DNA of 5,658 nucleotides from Planctomycetota bacterium (lineage in GTDB: Bacteria; Planctomycetota; Phycisphaerae; UBA1845; PWPN01): positions 1-5,658 of the forward strand of contig JACQVT010000264.1 of assembly GCA_016209665.1 (NCBI GenBank), read 5' to 3'. The position numbers and the translations under genes were made by a program. The notes beneath the pieces were generated by a model. The model did not search any database. It was not told where the DNA came from and worked only from the letters and a program-made list of their open reading frames with translations. Within the stretch, counting starts at the first letter, position 1. Each line of letters starts with the position of its first letter. Below are positions 4,743 to 5,658 of this stretch, piece by piece.

Positions 4743-5658
4743 GCTACGACGTGGCCATCCTGGGGGCGGGGGCGGCAGGGACGGCGGCGGCGATCCTGCT
4801 TCGCGGCCGCGGGCTCAACCCCGTGCTGATCGAGAGTCCAGGCGGGCGCGGCCGAGGCCTCCGTCGCCCCGATTGGCTCAGCGCCGCCGCCAACAACCTG
4901 CTCGCGGAATGTCGGATCGACTGTTCCGACTGCCTGGGCAAGCCGTTCGAGGGGATTGCCTTCCACACCGCCGACCTGAAGAAGACCGCCCGTGCCGACG
5001 CGACGAAGGCGCCGGCCTACCGGGTCGACTATTCCGGCGTGGTCGGGCGGATGCACACCATCGCCCGTAAGGAGAAGGTCGAGATGGTGTGCGGATGCGC
5101 CCCGACGCGGATCGACCTGGGCGAGAAGCGGGTGCGGTTGGAGCTGGAGGGGCATGATCCGATCGAGGCGGGTTTTCTGGTGCTGGCTGATGGCGCGGCT
5201 CGGACGTTCGCGACGGCGGGGCCGGGTCAGCCGCAGCCCCTGGCTGCACCGCCGTCGACCAGGGTCTCGGGGCGATGGGTTGCTACGCTGCAATGGAGTG
5301 GAACCGCCAAGGGCCGTCAAGCCGGCACGGCGGCGGACGCACACATGCACTGGGTGTGCGATTTGAACCGCCAGGGGGCGATGATGCTGTGGTGGTGGGA
5401 TGGCCCCGCCGCGGTGCTCAACCTGCTGAGCAGTGGGACCGGACAGGAGGTGGCGAGCCTCTTGCAGTCGGTAGCGGGCAGGCTGATGGAGACCGGACTG
5501 ATACCCGGTGGCAAGCGGGTGGACGCGTCGTCCATCGTGCTGCGGCCGGCGCCGTTCCGATCGGCGCTGGAAATGGAATCGCACGTCGACAAACGATGTC
5601 TTCTGATCGGCGACGCCGGCGGTTTCGTCAGCGAGACCAGCGGCGAGGGGCTGTACCC
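4739..5658 (+). CDS. FAD-dependent oxidoreductase, 3' end cut by the window
   Basis: The frame starts with ATG 4739 overlapping the mlaD stop (ATGA) and stays open to the right edge, giving 306 visible residues. The N-terminus YDVAILGAGAAGTAAAILLR holds the GxGxxG dinucleotide fold (Gly9, Gly11, Gly14), ending with the acidic Glu32 that binds the adenosine ribose. An ADG motif with a following Arg is at 150-155 (LADGAAR), and the second FAD motif LLIGDAGGF with EGLYP at the very end fits the geranylgeranyl-reductase/FAD-monooxygenase superfamily (GD at 291-292). The substrate cannot be told. An unusual Cys set, C58/C62/C65 (CRIDCSDC) and C118/C120 (CGC), lies in the first third. There is no good Shine-Dalgarno site (GGGAG at 4720-4724 is 14 nt away), so translation probably depends on coupling to mlaD. 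Acting on a lipid or isoprenoid handled by the transporter is a guess from position. Confidence 0.85.
   Translation, partial: MSYDVAILGAGAAGTAAAILLRGRGLNPVLIESPGGRGRGLRRPDWLSAAANNLLAECRIDCSDCLGKPFEGIAFHTADLKKTARADATKAPAYRVDYSGVVGRMHTIARKEKVEMVCGCAPTRIDLGEKRVRLELEGHDPIEAGFLVLADGAARTFATAGPGQPQPLAAPPSTRVSGRWVATLQWSGTAKGRQAGTAADAHMHWVCDLNRQGAMMLWWWDGPAAVLNLLSSGTGQEVASLLQSVAGRLMETGLIPGGKRVDASSIVLRPAPFRSALEMESHVDKRCLLIGDAGGFVSETSGEGLY

Noticed and set aside
4037..5584. 515-codon open frame on the - strand
   Set aside because: Opposite mlaD and the flavoenzyme, both well supported; composition is Arg/Pro/Ser-rich and low-complexity, typical of a shadow frame.

Overview
This GC-rich window carries tightly packed genes on the + strand, frequent GTG/TTG starts and overlapping stop/start codons. 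The gene set (a short HEAT-type lipoprotein, a SpoIIAB-like kinase, a STAS protein, Mla/MCE lipid-transport subunits and a GxxExxY-type remnant flanked by CACGGAT repeats) best fits a Planctomycetota-like bacterium, possibly Phycisphaerae. That placement is inferred from gene content and style; the window holds no rRNA or other marker gene. A double-membrane envelope is implied by the Mla system and the lipoprotein.

Layout, left to right: (1) the C-terminal part of a probable lipoprotein with a HEAT-like helical segment, cut by the left edge (2-406); (2) a stand-alone serine-kinase ATPase of the SpoIIAB/RsbW type (403-903); (3) a STAS-domain protein of the SpoIIAA/MlaB type with an intact DSSG phosphorylation motif (896-1243); (4) the MlaE permease (1240-2121); (5) a 220-bp island (2141-2360) of periodic inverted repeats around a collapsed GxxExxY-type ORF; (6) the MlaF ATPase (2381-3262); (7) a 139-bp spacer; (8) an MlaD-like MCE protein with a very long helical C-terminal region (3402-4742); (9) an FAD-dependent oxidoreductase overlapping mlaD by ATGA and running off the right edge (4739-5658).

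How the genes fit together: MlaF (ATPase), MlaE (permease), MlaD (substrate-binding MCE protein) and the STAS protein in the MlaB position form the core of an inner-membrane phospholipid ABC transporter. No MlaA or MlaC is in the window; the long MlaD tail may replace a soluble shuttle by forming a periplasmic tube. The most interesting point is that a partner-switching kinase is translationally coupled to the STAS gene, which is itself coupled to mlaE. This suggests that lipid transport could be controlled by phosphorylation of its STAS subunit. The second point is a decayed repeat-bounded element inserted between mlaE and mlaF, which now supplies almost all of the mlaF leader.
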